Shown in pieces: positions 26,039 to 34,500 of a DNA stretch of 64,000 nt (the first letter of the stretch is position 1; each line of letters starts with the position of its first letter). This stretch comes from Desulfobulbaceae bacterium DB1 (GTDB taxonomy: Bacteria > Desulfobacterota > Desulfobulbia > Desulfobulbales > SURF-16): contig MQUF01000023.1 in assembly GCA_001914235.1 (NCBI GenBank), positions 62,001 to 126,000 on the forward strand, written 5' to 3'. The position numbers and the translations under genes were made by a program. The notes under the pieces are model-generated. The model was not told where the DNA came from. It searched no databases and was given only the letters and a program-made list of their open reading frames with translations.

Positions 26039-27190
26039 TTATCCTTTTCGCCCGTTTTCCACGGGCAAGGAGGAAAGCGAAGGAGCCGCGCACGTCCCCC
26101 CGCAACCACACCCCGTACTCGTGTCGTTTTTGCCCATGACCTTCCTTATTTTCCGGCCGAAAGGCTTGATGGAAAGCAGGAGCAATATGACGACGGCGAC
26201 CATCTTTGCCTCCACCGGCAGAACCTCGGCCGCCTGGCCGATGGCCGCCTTGGCCGACAAACCGAACTGAAGGTAGATAAAATCAAGCAGCAGACCGCAA
26301 ATCACGCTGACCAGGCTGATTGACAGCAGATAGAGAGCCGTCGCTCTTTTGCCCAGGATGCCGAAAAGAACCGAAATGGAGGTGATATTCGTGGCCGGTC
26401 CCACCAGGAGAAAAACAAGGGCGGCGCCGGGACTCACTCCTTTCAGGATCATTGCCGCGGCAATCGGCGTGGAGGCTGTCGCGCAGATATACAAAGGGAT
26501 GCCGACAAGCAGCATCAACAGCATTGACCGTAAGCCTCCGCCGAAATAAACGGCTATCAGATCATCCGGAACAAGGACGGTGATGAGTCCCGCGGCCAGC
26601 AGGCCGAGAAAAAACCAGCCTGCCAGATCGCCCCACAGTTCATCGTGGCTGTATTTCAGCGCCGCGCCCACCTTACGCCGCCAGGAGAGAGGGGGAGAAT
26701 CGTCCTCGCCGCAGCAGGCTTCGTTTGCGCTGCCGCGGACCGGAGAGACATCGACCGGCGTCTGTTTCGGCGGATGCAACAGATTTTCGGCGATTCCGGC
26801 CACCATGGCGGAAACAAAGGCCGCAACCGGACGGGCAATGGTCATGATGGGGTCGAGCAATGCATAACTGATGGAGATGGAGTCCACTCCGGACTCAGGG
26901 GTGGAAATGAGAAACGCGGCAGTGGCTCCGTTATTTGCGCCCTGTTTTTTCAGGGTGGCGGCGGCCGGCAGCACGCCGCAGGAACAAAGCGGAATGGGAA
27001 TGCCGAAAAGGGCGGCCTTGAATACCGGCAGAAATCTTCCCCGGCCCAGATGCCGGGCCACATAGGCCGGAGAAAGAAACATCTTCAGCAGCCCTCCCAC
27101 CAACAGTCCGAAGAGAATATAGACGGATGATTCGACAAGCATGTGCCAGGTGGCCGTCAAAACCGACACAAGAAAAGAAATAAAATCCAC
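26039..27190 (-). CDS. Permease of the DUF318/SO_0444 family (probable metal or metalloid efflux)
   Basis: 383 residues with about ten membrane helices. The signature IPIPLCSCGVLPAAATLKKQGAN with the CSCG cysteine pair, repeated as IPLYICATASTPIAAAMI, places it in the ArsP/YraQ permease group. The C-terminal tail has a Cys cluster (TGCGCGGTC) and the middle loop a CC (EACCGEDD), both suggesting metal binding. Family members export copper, zinc or organoarsenicals. It lies 44 bases downstream of an ArsR-type repressor gene on the same strand, which supports metal-induced efflux. Confidence 0.88.
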   Translation of the reverse strand: MDFISFLVSVLTATWHMLVESSVYILFGLLVGGLLKMFLSPAYVARHLGRGRFLPVFKAALFGIPIPLCSCGVLPAAATLKKQGANNGATAAFLISTPESGVDSISISYALLDPIMTIARPVAAFVSAMVAGIAENLLHPPKQTPVDVSPVRGSANEACCGEDDSPPLSWRRKVGAALKYSHDELWGDLAGWFFLGLLAAGLITVLVPDDLIAVYFGGGLRSMLLMLLVGIPLYICATASTPIAAAMILKGVSPGAALVFLLVGPATNITSISVLFGILGKRATALYLLSISLVSVICGLLLDFIYLQFGLSAKAAIGQAAEVLPVEAKMVAVVILLLLSIKPFGRKIRKVMGKNDTSTGCGCGGTCAAPSLSSLPVENGRKG

Positions 27191-27234
27191 AAATTGCCTC
27201 CTTGTAATGGTCAGACGAACTTCCGCCGGCCGTT

Positions 27235-27591
27235 TTACTCCCGGATATGCTCAAGCGCGAGCTGCGCGACTCTGCTCACATGATCATCGCTCAGCCGATA
27301 ATATAAAATCGGCCCCTGCCTCCGGTTAACGACCAGCTTCAACTGGCGGAGAAAGCGGAGCTGATGGCTGACCGCAGATTCGGATATCTCCAGAAATGCG
27401 GCCAGATCGCAAACACACATTTCCGCCGCCATCAAGGCAAAAACTATCTTCAAACGGGTCGGGTCCGCCATTGCCTTAAAAAAGAGGGACAGATCCTCGA
27501 TTTCATGGGCGGCGAGAATATCTTTTCGAGCGTTTGCAACCCGTTCTTCATGAATAACCCGAAGCCGGCAGCGATCTTCACTTTCCACCAT
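27235..27591 (-). CDS. ArsR/SmtB-family metalloregulator
   Basis: 118 residues. A winged-helix ArsR core: FKAMADPTRLKIVFALMAAEMCVCDLAAFLEISESAVSHQLRFLR. The ECVCDL-type motif (MCVCDL) in the DNA-binding helix is the metal or metalloid site of ArsR/CadC proteins; additional residues at the N-terminus (DRCRLRVIHEERV) recall CadC-type regulators. It represses its own promoter until metal binds. A palindromic operator overlaps the -10 box just upstream, and the efflux permease gene follows. Confidence 0.93.
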   Translation of the reverse strand: MVESEDRCRLRVIHEERVANARKDILAAHEIEDLSLFFKAMADPTRLKIVFALMAAEMCVCDLAAFLEISESAVSHQLRFLRQLKLVVNRRQGPILYYRLSDDHVSRVAQLALEHIRE

Positions 27592-27609
27592 AACTTCCCC
27601 TTAAGCAAC

Positions 27610-27655
27610 ATATGAGCATTTGCTCATATATAACAATTCAAGTTCTGATTGTCAA
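27610..27655 (-). promoter_or_regulatory. arsR promoter and ArsR operator
   Basis: On the minus strand: -35 TTGACA (27655-27650), a 17-base spacer, and -10 TATATA (27632-27627). A perfect 9-2-9 palindrome ATATGAGCA-TT-TGCTCATAT (27610-27629) overlaps the -10 box, as in SmtB/ArsR operators. Confidence 0.85.
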
Positions 27656-27794
27656 GTCGGGGAGGTGCCCCGCGGTTGCATGGCATCGATGATTTTTTCC
27701 CCCCGGATGAAACCTTTCGGCAAAAAACGACGTTATGTAAAAATGAGCCCGGTTCTTCTTTGTTGACCGGCAGAAAAGACAGCTCCATCGCTCA

Positions 27795-27860
27795 GCGGCA
27801 ATTTGCCACATTTCTTTTTCCGCAAAAAAGCTTTTAATATGCCGCCAAAATCATTTTTTG
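27795..27860 (+). repeat. Dispersed repeat, copy B
   Basis: Aligns with 21057-21122. It begins GCGGCAATTTGCCACATTTC, keeps the TTTCTTTTTCCGCAAAAAA block and ends CATTTTTTGG. The palindrome of copy A is broken here by one change. It lies upstream of the gene at 27931 with the same relative orientation as copy A to its gene. Confidence 0.6.
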
Positions 27861-27930
27861 GACCAAGAAGGTTTTTCTCGATTGAACAAAGGGAAAATCC
27901 GCGCTATTCACGCTGCCGAAGGGAAAGACA

Positions 27931-28353
27931 GTGAAACGAGATGAACACAATATGAACAGGATATTGCTGCTTCCGGCATGGATTGTCGTACTGCTTCTTT
28001 TTCCCTTGCCCGCGGCTTCTTCCGCTTTTGAAATATCTATTGACGTGGCACCCTACTTCCTCAACATCCAGAACGCCGAAGGGCAGGTGGTTACCGTCCA
28101 CACCTCGATCGCCTATGAGGATGTCGCGGCCCATACGGTTTATCTGAACGGCGTCTCAATCTCCGACTGGAAGGCTGATGACCGGGGAAATTTCGTCGGC
28201 AAGTTTCAGATGGAAGAAATCAAGGCGCTCCCCCTCTATCACAATGATTACAACTCGCTTACCCTTGACGGCATAACGGTTGACGAGAAACCATTTTTCG
28301 GCCAGACCGACATTATGGTCATAAATGTCATCCCAACGGCCGACCAGGAATGA
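27931..28353 (+). CDS. Secreted hypothetical protein
   Basis: 140 residues from GTG 27931 (AAGGGAAAG ribosome site upstream); ATG 27952 (MNRILLL) is the alternative. A signal peptide spans about residues 9-30 (LLLPAWIVVLLLFPLPAASS). The mature part is acidic and predicted beta-rich, containing no cysteine and no motif I recognise. It lies behind repeat copy B. Confidence 0.65.
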   Translation: MKRDEHNMNRILLLPAWIVVLLLFPLPAASSAFEISIDVAPYFLNIQNAEGQVVTVHTSIAYEDVAAHTVYLNGVSISDWKADDRGNFVGKFQMEEIKALPLYHNDYNSLTLDGITVDEKPFFGQTDIMVINVIPTADQE

Positions 28354-28409
28354 TTTTTCTCATTGCCAAGGAGAAGCCCCGGCCATAGGCGGCCGTGGCG
28401 CCGCGAGCT

Positions 28410-28820
28410 TTACGGTTTTTGCTCCTCTTTCCCCTTTTTTTCCTCGCCGCAGACAAGAGAGATCAGCTTTGTGTTGAGGGTGCCTTCCATCGGGTGCCAG
28501 ACCCAGCCGTTTTCGCTCAGGTTGGGCGAGGGGACTTGCTCCCCGTTCCGCCAGGACTTTGTCTCGCCGATCGCCCATTTTTTTTCCGCGCAATCAATCC
28601 AGAGCTGACGGATATCCTTGCCGTTTTCACTGGCCACCCCATCGTAGACCTCCTTGATGGAAGCGCTGACGGTGCGTATCGATGTCGGCGAATAATTATA
28701 GCTGCGGCCATCGGGCAGGTTTTCCAGCATCTCCCATTGCAGCACTTCTTCCGCGGCAAGCGGTTGCGCACCCAACAAAAGAAATAAAAAAGCGGTCGGC
28801 AACAGTTTGTTTTTTTTCAT
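28410..28820 (-). CDS. Secreted protein, possibly surface-adhesin E-like
   Basis: 136 residues with a Sec signal (MKKNKLLPTAFLFLLLGAQPLAAEE). The mature sequence has one WIDC cysteine and another at VCGEE, a likely disulfide, and the layout SYNYSPTSIR ... LWIDCAEKKWAIGETKSW recalls small surface-adhesin/CNP1-type secreted proteins. That family guess is weak. The tail is Lys/Glu-rich. Tail-to-tail with the preceding gene. Confidence 0.6.
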   Translation of the reverse strand: MKKNKLLPTAFLFLLLGAQPLAAEEVLQWEMLENLPDGRSYNYSPTSIRTVSASIKEVYDGVASENGKDIRQLWIDCAEKKWAIGETKSWRNGEQVPSPNLSENGWVWHPMEGTLNTKLISLVCGEEKKGKEEQKP

Positions 28821-28876
28821 GTTTTTCTCCCTGGAAAAATTACGACAAAAAAAGACAACGGCAATGGCTGCCTCGG

Positions 28877-29035
28877 CTAAAGGACGCGACCATGCTCCGC
28901 GGCTGAGGCAAAGAGATATCCCATGCTTGACAGGGAACGCTCAAGCATGGCAAGGTGCTCCTTGTCGTCATCCACCAGCAGGAATCTGCCGGTGAAGGGC
29001 TCGGCGGAGATATCATGACGGCTCAAATTTATCAT
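28877..29035 (-). pseudogene. Response-regulator receiver-domain remnant
   Basis: A 52-codon frame (MINLSRHDISAEPFTG ... HGRVL, stop 28877). The middle, RFLLVDDDKEHLAMLERSL followed by GYLFASAAEHG, is the first strand and helix of a receiver domain with its acidic pair. The phosphoacceptor strand and everything after it are missing, and no ribosome site precedes the start. It is a decayed fragment, flanked on its 5' side by one copy of a 13-bp direct repeat. Confidence 0.6.
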
Positions 29036-29194
29036 TTCCGACGCACAGTATCTTTTTCTCTGAAAGGGCGGGCGATACGTTCATTGCCGGTCCCGAACTC
29101 ACAACATAGTAGCACATTGCTGTCGGTCCGGGCAAACTGTTCAGCATCATTGTCGCGACAGGATGAAACCCGGCGGAGATATCGTGGTTGCATT

Positions 29195-29887
29195 ATGACA
29201 AACAATCGACACCAGCGGGCAGATTACGACTCCTGCTCGGCGGACTATGACAAACGTTACGCAGCCGGGCCAACCGGGGTAACGGAAATATTGCAAACCC
29301 TGGCCGCGAGAACCGGAGCGCGGACAATACTTGAAGCGGCATGCGGCACCGGCCACTGGCTTGCACAGCTTCAGGGCTGCCCGCAAAAATTCGGCCTTGA
29401 TCTTTCCCAGGGCATGCTCCGTCAAGCCGGACAAAAAGGCGGCGGCCTGAACCTTGTCCGGGGCGATGCCGCCCGGATGCTGCTCAGGCCCGGCGGCGCT
29501 CTTGCCGTCATCGGCATGGATCCCCACCGCAACAGGGACCGCTGGTATGTCTACGATTACTTTACCGGAACCCATGAAACCGGTCTTGTGCGCTATCCTT
29601 CAACTGAAAATCTTGTCAGGGTCATGCGGGAGGAGGGTCTGGAGGGATGCACCCTGATGCAGGGCGCGACGCTTCATTATGATTTCAGGGGGGATGAGGT
29701 CTTTGCCGACCCCATTTTACACAAAAACGGGGTTTCGCAGCTCGCCCTGCTGCCGTTGGATGAATTTAGCGAAGGAATGAAACGGATCAGGCAGGCCATC
29801 GCCGCTGCCGGAAAAAAGGGCGAAAGGATTGTTTTTCCCGCCCATATCACCCTGCCGGCAGTGGTCGGTTTTGCGCCGCGCCTATAA
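29195..29887 (+). CDS. SAM-dependent methyltransferase with internal deletion
   Basis: 230 residues from ATG 29195. Motif I is present (ILEAACGTGHWLAQL), then FGLDLSQGMLRQA and LVRGDAARM. The text then jumps directly to LLRPGGALAVIGMDPHRNRDRWYVYDYF. In this class I family about 30-35 residues (the LPF..FD..F...HH strand and helix, motif IV) normally separate these segments, so an in-frame deletion has removed part of the catalytic fold. Probably inactive or a decaying gene; expression unknown. It lies next to the receiver remnant. Confidence 0.7.
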   Translation: MTNNRHQRADYDSCSADYDKRYAAGPTGVTEILQTLAARTGARTILEAACGTGHWLAQLQGCPQKFGLDLSQGMLRQAGQKGGGLNLVRGDAARMLLRPGGALAVIGMDPHRNRDRWYVYDYFTGTHETGLVRYPSTENLVRVMREEGLEGCTLMQGATLHYDFRGDEVFADPILHKNGVSQLALLPLDEFSEGMKRIRQAIAAAGKKGERIVFPAHITLPAVVGFAPRL

Positions 29888-29959
29888 AAAACTCACCAGC
29901 CAGGCCAGCAGGCATAATCCGGCTATGCCCAGAATGATGGGCTTTACCGTATGCCACAT
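29882..29959 (-). CDS. Possible tiny single-helix membrane peptide
   Basis: A 25-codon frame MWHTVKPIILGIAGLCLLAW plus five residues is one membrane helix. The same frame extends 17 codons upstream through one in-frame TGA to ATG 30010, which has a GAGGA site (start MSN, then TGA). So it may be a 42-residue gene broken by a nonsense codon. Its end overlaps the methyltransferase stop. Confidence 0.3.
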   Translation of the reverse strand: MWHTVKPIILGIAGLCLLAWLVSFL

Positions 29960-30031
29960 ATTTTTTATCTCATCCGGAGATACCGTGGTTCTTTGTTTTC
30001 AGTTGCTCATGGCACGTTCCTCGTCAGCCGA

Positions 30032-30277
30032 TTACTTTCCCGGCGCCTGCGGGCGTTGCTGTTTCTCAAGCAGGTCTTGGATCTCGGTCAGCCGCCTGCG
30101 GGCGCTGCCGGCGAATTCACTGTCCGGATGCTTGTCAATGATCTCCCGGTACAGCATGGAGGCATGGGGATAATTGGTTTGCAGCAGCTCAAGCTCAGCC
30201 GTTTCAAAGAGCTCTTTCGGGCTTGATCCGCATGCCGCCAGAAACAAAAAAACCAAAAAAACAATTTTCTTTATCAT
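30032..30277 (-). CDS. Small TPR-type lipoprotein
   Basis: 81 residues. Lipobox LAAC at residues 13-16 predicts a lipoprotein. The rest (ELFETAELELLQTNYPHASMLYREIIDKHPDSEFAGSARRRL) is one to two tetratricopeptide-like helical pairs, similar to the N-terminus of BamD/YbgF-type proteins but far shorter. Role unknown, probably a periplasmic scaffold. Confidence 0.7.
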   Translation of the reverse strand: MIKKIVFLVFLFLAACGSSPKELFETAELELLQTNYPHASMLYREIIDKHPDSEFAGSARRRLTEIQDLLEKQQRPQAPGK

Positions 30278-30510
30278 GATGAACGAAAAATGATACTCTT
30301 TTTTAGGGACACTTGAAACAGTGATGGGATTCTGAAAAACAATATCGCTTATGTCGCGGCATCATGCAACATAAAAAATTTTCATTTAGTCCTGCTTTTT
30401 TTGTGGTATTATAAAAAAAATTTTGCCGCCGCTTCGCTTACACCCGCAACTGGGATCGTTTTCACCATTCGTGCTCCCATCCCGATGAAAATCAACTTCC
30501 GATCCTGCTT

Positions 30511-31428
30511 ATGAAAGAAATCCAGATCGCCGCGGAAAACCAGACCGTCATCAAGCTTATCCGCAAGATTGAAAAATTCAAGGAATTTGAATCCAAGGAA
30601 CTGCTGGAGTTTTTGGAAGCGGGAAAATTGCGTGAATATCAACCCCGGGAAATAATCATCCAGGAAGGCGCTTCCGACTGCTGGCTTTATTTCCTCATTT
30701 CCGGAACCCTGGAAATCAGGAAAGGGGACCATACGATCGGCATGCTGCGGAGGTGCGGGGATATGTTCGGCGAAATGGGGATCATCGACGGCTCTCCCCG
30801 CTCCGCCACGATTATGGCCCATTCAAAATCACTGCTGGTCGGATTTGATGCGGAAGTTATCGAGCGGAAATTCAATTGCCGGGATATGAATTTCTGCTAC
30901 ATCATTTACCGTGCTTTTGCCGAAGTGCTGGCGGTTCGGCTCAGGGAAACCACGGAAAAAAACGTCAGGCTGCATAAAGAAAATCAGATCCTGAAAAGTT
31001 CAAAACCCGTTACCCAGGCTTTGACGCAAGGCTCGAAATCCCCCCAGGAACCGGCAAAACTCAAAACGGTTCTCATTGTCGATGGAATGGAGGCCACAAG
31101 AAAAATACTGCGTTCACTGCTGCGGGAGCTGAAATTCAAGGATATCCTTGAAGCCGTTGATGGAGAAAGCGCGCTGAAGACCCTGACGGTGCAGAAAATA
31201 GACATTATCATCGCTGATTTCAATCTGACCAAACTCTCAGGGCTTGATTTTATCGAAAAAATTCGTGCACTTCCCAACATGAAAACAACCCCCTTCATTT
31301 TCCTTCTGAATAACGCCGAGAAAAAAAAAGGTCAGTCGGTCCTGGAGGAAAATTTGTGCCATTGTCTGGTCAAACCGTACACGGCGAATATGCTTTACGA
31401 AAAACTCTTTGAAATCATGCAGGAATAA
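30511..31428 (+). CDS. Cyclic-nucleotide-binding domain fused to a receiver domain
   Basis: 305 residues. Residues about 15-135 are a cNMP-binding fold (YQPREIIIQEGASDCWLYFLISGTLEI, FGEMGIIDGSPRSATIMA), with PRSAT at the ligand arginine position. A coiled linker (about 145-185) leads to a receiver domain (about 187-305) with phosphoacceptor Asp in IIIADFNLTKLSG and Lys in CLVKPY. The usual Asp-Asp pair is D-G (VLIVDGME), so metal binding may be altered. There is no output domain. It may act as a signalling adaptor. A GC hairpin follows the stop. Confidence 0.85.
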   Translation: MKEIQIAAENQTVIKLIRKIEKFKEFESKELLEFLEAGKLREYQPREIIIQEGASDCWLYFLISGTLEIRKGDHTIGMLRRCGDMFGEMGIIDGSPRSATIMAHSKSLLVGFDAEVIERKFNCRDMNFCYIIYRAFAEVLAVRLRETTEKNVRLHKENQILKSSKPVTQALTQGSKSPQEPAKLKTVLIVDGMEATRKILRSLLRELKFKDILEAVDGESALKTLTVQKIDIIIADFNLTKLSGLDFIEKIRALPNMKTTPFIFLLNNAEKKKGQSVLEENLCHCLVKPYTANMLYEKLFEIMQE

Positions 31429-31484
31429 CCGGGGGAGCCCCGGTTCACCGATTTTTGCGTCAAAACCCTTTTCCCCGTCACCAA

Positions 31485-31526
31485 TAAAAAAGAGGGCCCG
31501 GCACATCTGCCGTCCCTCCTTTTTTC
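31485..31526. terminator. Bidirectional terminator between cNMP/REC gene and purL
   Basis: A hairpin with GAGGG/CCCTC and CGGCA/TGCCG helices is flanked by A6 on one side and T6 on the other. It can serve the rightward gene and the leftward purL. A preceding GC stem AACCGGGG/CCCCGGTT (31427-31445) lies right at the rightward stop. Confidence 0.8.
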
Positions 31527-31552
31527 AGACCCACACCCCCGCCCGCAACAAA

Positions 31553-34500
31553 TCAGGCCTTGTTCACACACCAGGCATGGGCATTTTGAAACAGGCGCAG
31601 CCAGGGAGAGGCCTGCAGCTCTTTTTTCATCTCGTACGGCAGCCAGTGGGCCTGCCAGGGGAGAAAGGTCCTCTCGGGATGGGGCATCATGGCGAGATGG
31701 CGGCCGTCCGGTGAACACAGCCCGGTGAGCCCTTCCGGTGACCCGTTCGGGTTGAAGGGGTAGGACTCGGTGGGTTGGCCGTTGTCGTCGACATAGGCCA
31801 GGGTTGCCATGCCTTTTTGCTTTACCTCATCCAGCATTGCCGCATCAGGGAAGACAAGTCTGCCCTCGCCGTGGTCAACGTGAATGCCGAAAACGAGATC
31901 CTCCATGCCCTGCAGCATGATGGCCTTGCTTTTCAGCACCTTCACCGTGGCCCAGCGCGATTCAAAACGCCCCGAGGTATTGCGCACAAAACGGGGCTGC
32001 CTTGCCGGATCAATGCCCTGCCGGGGGATCCAGCCGAGCAGACCGAAGAGCTGACAACCGTTGCAGATTCCAAGGGAAAAGGTGTCGGGCCGGTTGTAAA
32101 AATCGGTGAACATCCGACGCAGCCTGTCATTAAAGCGGATTGTGGCGGCCCAGCCCTTGGCGCTTTCCGGCACATCGGCATAGGAAAAACCGCCCACCGC
32201 GGCAAGCCCCCGGAACATATCAAGGGAAATGCGGCCGCTGAGCAGATCGGTCATGCTGACGTCCCACGGCTCAAAACCGGCGGCATAAAAGGCGGAGGAC
32301 ATTTCCCGGTCGGAATTACTGCCCTCGTCGCGGAGAATGGCCACCCTGGGCTTGGCGGTTCGGGCGAGAATTTCCGCGGGCGTCGCTGCCGGCACAAAGC
32401 TCAGATGATAGCGCGGGCCCCGGCGGTCAAAGATGGCGGCTTTTTCTTGTGCGGCGCAGCCCGGATCAACCTGCAGCAATTCAAGCTGATGGCTGGTTTC
32501 TTCCCATATCCCCCGGAGATCGCGCATATCCTCATCAAGCACCACCTCATGGTTGTAGGTGATGGTGATCTGCTTTGCTGCCGTTGTTTTCCCCAGTACG
32601 ACAGCCGCAACCTCGCGACGGCTGAGTATTTCCCGCACCTCCGCCAGATCCGTTTCCCGGCACTCGAACACCAGGCCGAGCTCTTCGGAGAAAAGGGCTT
32701 CCAGGACACTGTGGCTGCCCGTCAGGTCAAGGGCCAGGCCGCAGTTGCCGGCAAAGGCCATTTCGAGCAGGGTGGTGATGAGTCCGCCGTCACTGCGGTC
32801 ATGTCCGGCAAGGATCAGGCCGCGGGCCATGAGATCCTGCACCGCGTTAAAGGCCTTTTTCAAGGGCAGCGGGTCATCCATGTCCGGACACTCGTTGCCG
32901 AGCTGCTTCACCACCTGGGCCAGGGCGGAACCGCCGAGACGGTTTCGGCCGCCGGCCGGATCAATAAAACAAAGCACGCTTTCCCCCGGGGCTTTCAGGT
33001 CCGGAGTGGCCACCATGCCGATATCCTGCATGGCGGCATAAACCGAGATGACCAGCTCCCGGGGCGACTTCACCGTTTCCGCGCCAACCCTGGTTGCCAT
33101 GGAAAGGCTGTCCTTGCCGCCGTCAACGGCGACACCCAGGGCGATCATGGCATGGCGCATGGCGTCCGCCGCGTCATAGAGGGCCGCGCCCTCGCCGGCA
33201 AGCTTCGACGCCCACATCCAGTTGGCCGAACATTTCACCCCGTCGAGCCCGTCAATCTTTGCCCAGACAAGATTGGTCAGCGACTCGCCCACCGCCATGC
33301 GCGCCCCGGCCCCGGCATCCACCAGCATCTTGATCGGCTGCTCGCCGATGGCGGTTGCCGCGCCGCTTCTGCTGAAATGGCTCTGGGCGATGACCGCCAC
33401 ATCGGCAACCGTCAACTGTAAAGGCCCGCAACACTGCTGCTGGGCAATGAGTCCGGTAACGCAGCGATCCACCTTATTGGTCAAAAAACGCTTGGAACCC
33501 ACCGACACCAGCCGCAGCACCTTGTCGAGCGCGGCTTTCACCGTCAGATCAACGGGCAGGGTGAGCGGCGGCAAATTCGGCGTGCACCGGTTGTCAATAA
33601 AGGTCTTGCGGGGGATGTTGCCTAAAACCTCATTGAGCTCAAGATCAACCGGGGTGGTGCCGTCAAACTCGTCATAAACGACGAAACGCATATCGCCGGT
33701 CACCTCGCCCAGCACCTCGCAGTTGACCTTTTCCCGCTCGCAGATGGCCTGAAATTTTTCGATATTTGCCGCGCTGATGAGAAAACCGTTGCGCTCCTGG
33801 TACTCGGCCACATAGATTTCCAGCACCGACATGGTGGGATCGCCCACCTTGATCTTGCGGATACCGATCCGGCCGCCGGCCTTTTCCACCAGCTCTTTCA
33901 AGACATTGCCCGGTCCGCCCGCGCCCTGGTCGTGGATAACCTCGATGAGCGTTTTATCGCCCATCTCGTTGCAGGCCCGGATAACCCGGTTCATCTTCTG
34001 TTCCATCTCCGCGTCGCCGCGCTGCACGGCATTGAAATCAAGGTCCGCGACGTTGTCGCCCTGCAGCATGCTGGAAGCCGCGCCGCCGCCGAAGCCGACC
34101 CGATAGGCGGGCCCGCCCACCTGAACGATGTGCATGCCTTTTTTGGCCTCTTCTTTTTCCGTATGACGGCTGTCAATCTGGCCGATACCGCCGGTGAACA
34201 TGATCGGCTTCAAAAAGCCCCAGCGCTCGCCGGTGGCAAGGCGCAGATCAAAGGAACGGGTAAATCCGCCGATCAGCGGCTCGCCGAATTTATTGCCGTA
34301 ATCGCTGGCACCGTTACTGGCCTCGATTTCTATGTCAAGCGCGCCGGCCAGATTGGCCGGACACTCATATTTTTCCTCCCAGGGGAGTTCATAGCCGGGG
34401 ATATGGAGATTTGCCACGCAGTAGGCGGCGGTGCCGGCCACGACAAAACCGCCCTTGCCGGTGCCCTGGACGTCGCGGATCCGTCCGCCGGTGCCGGTCT

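Noticed and set aside
31775-33421. 548-codon plus-strand ORF opposite purL
   Set aside because: Codon shadow of purL; no recognisable protein.
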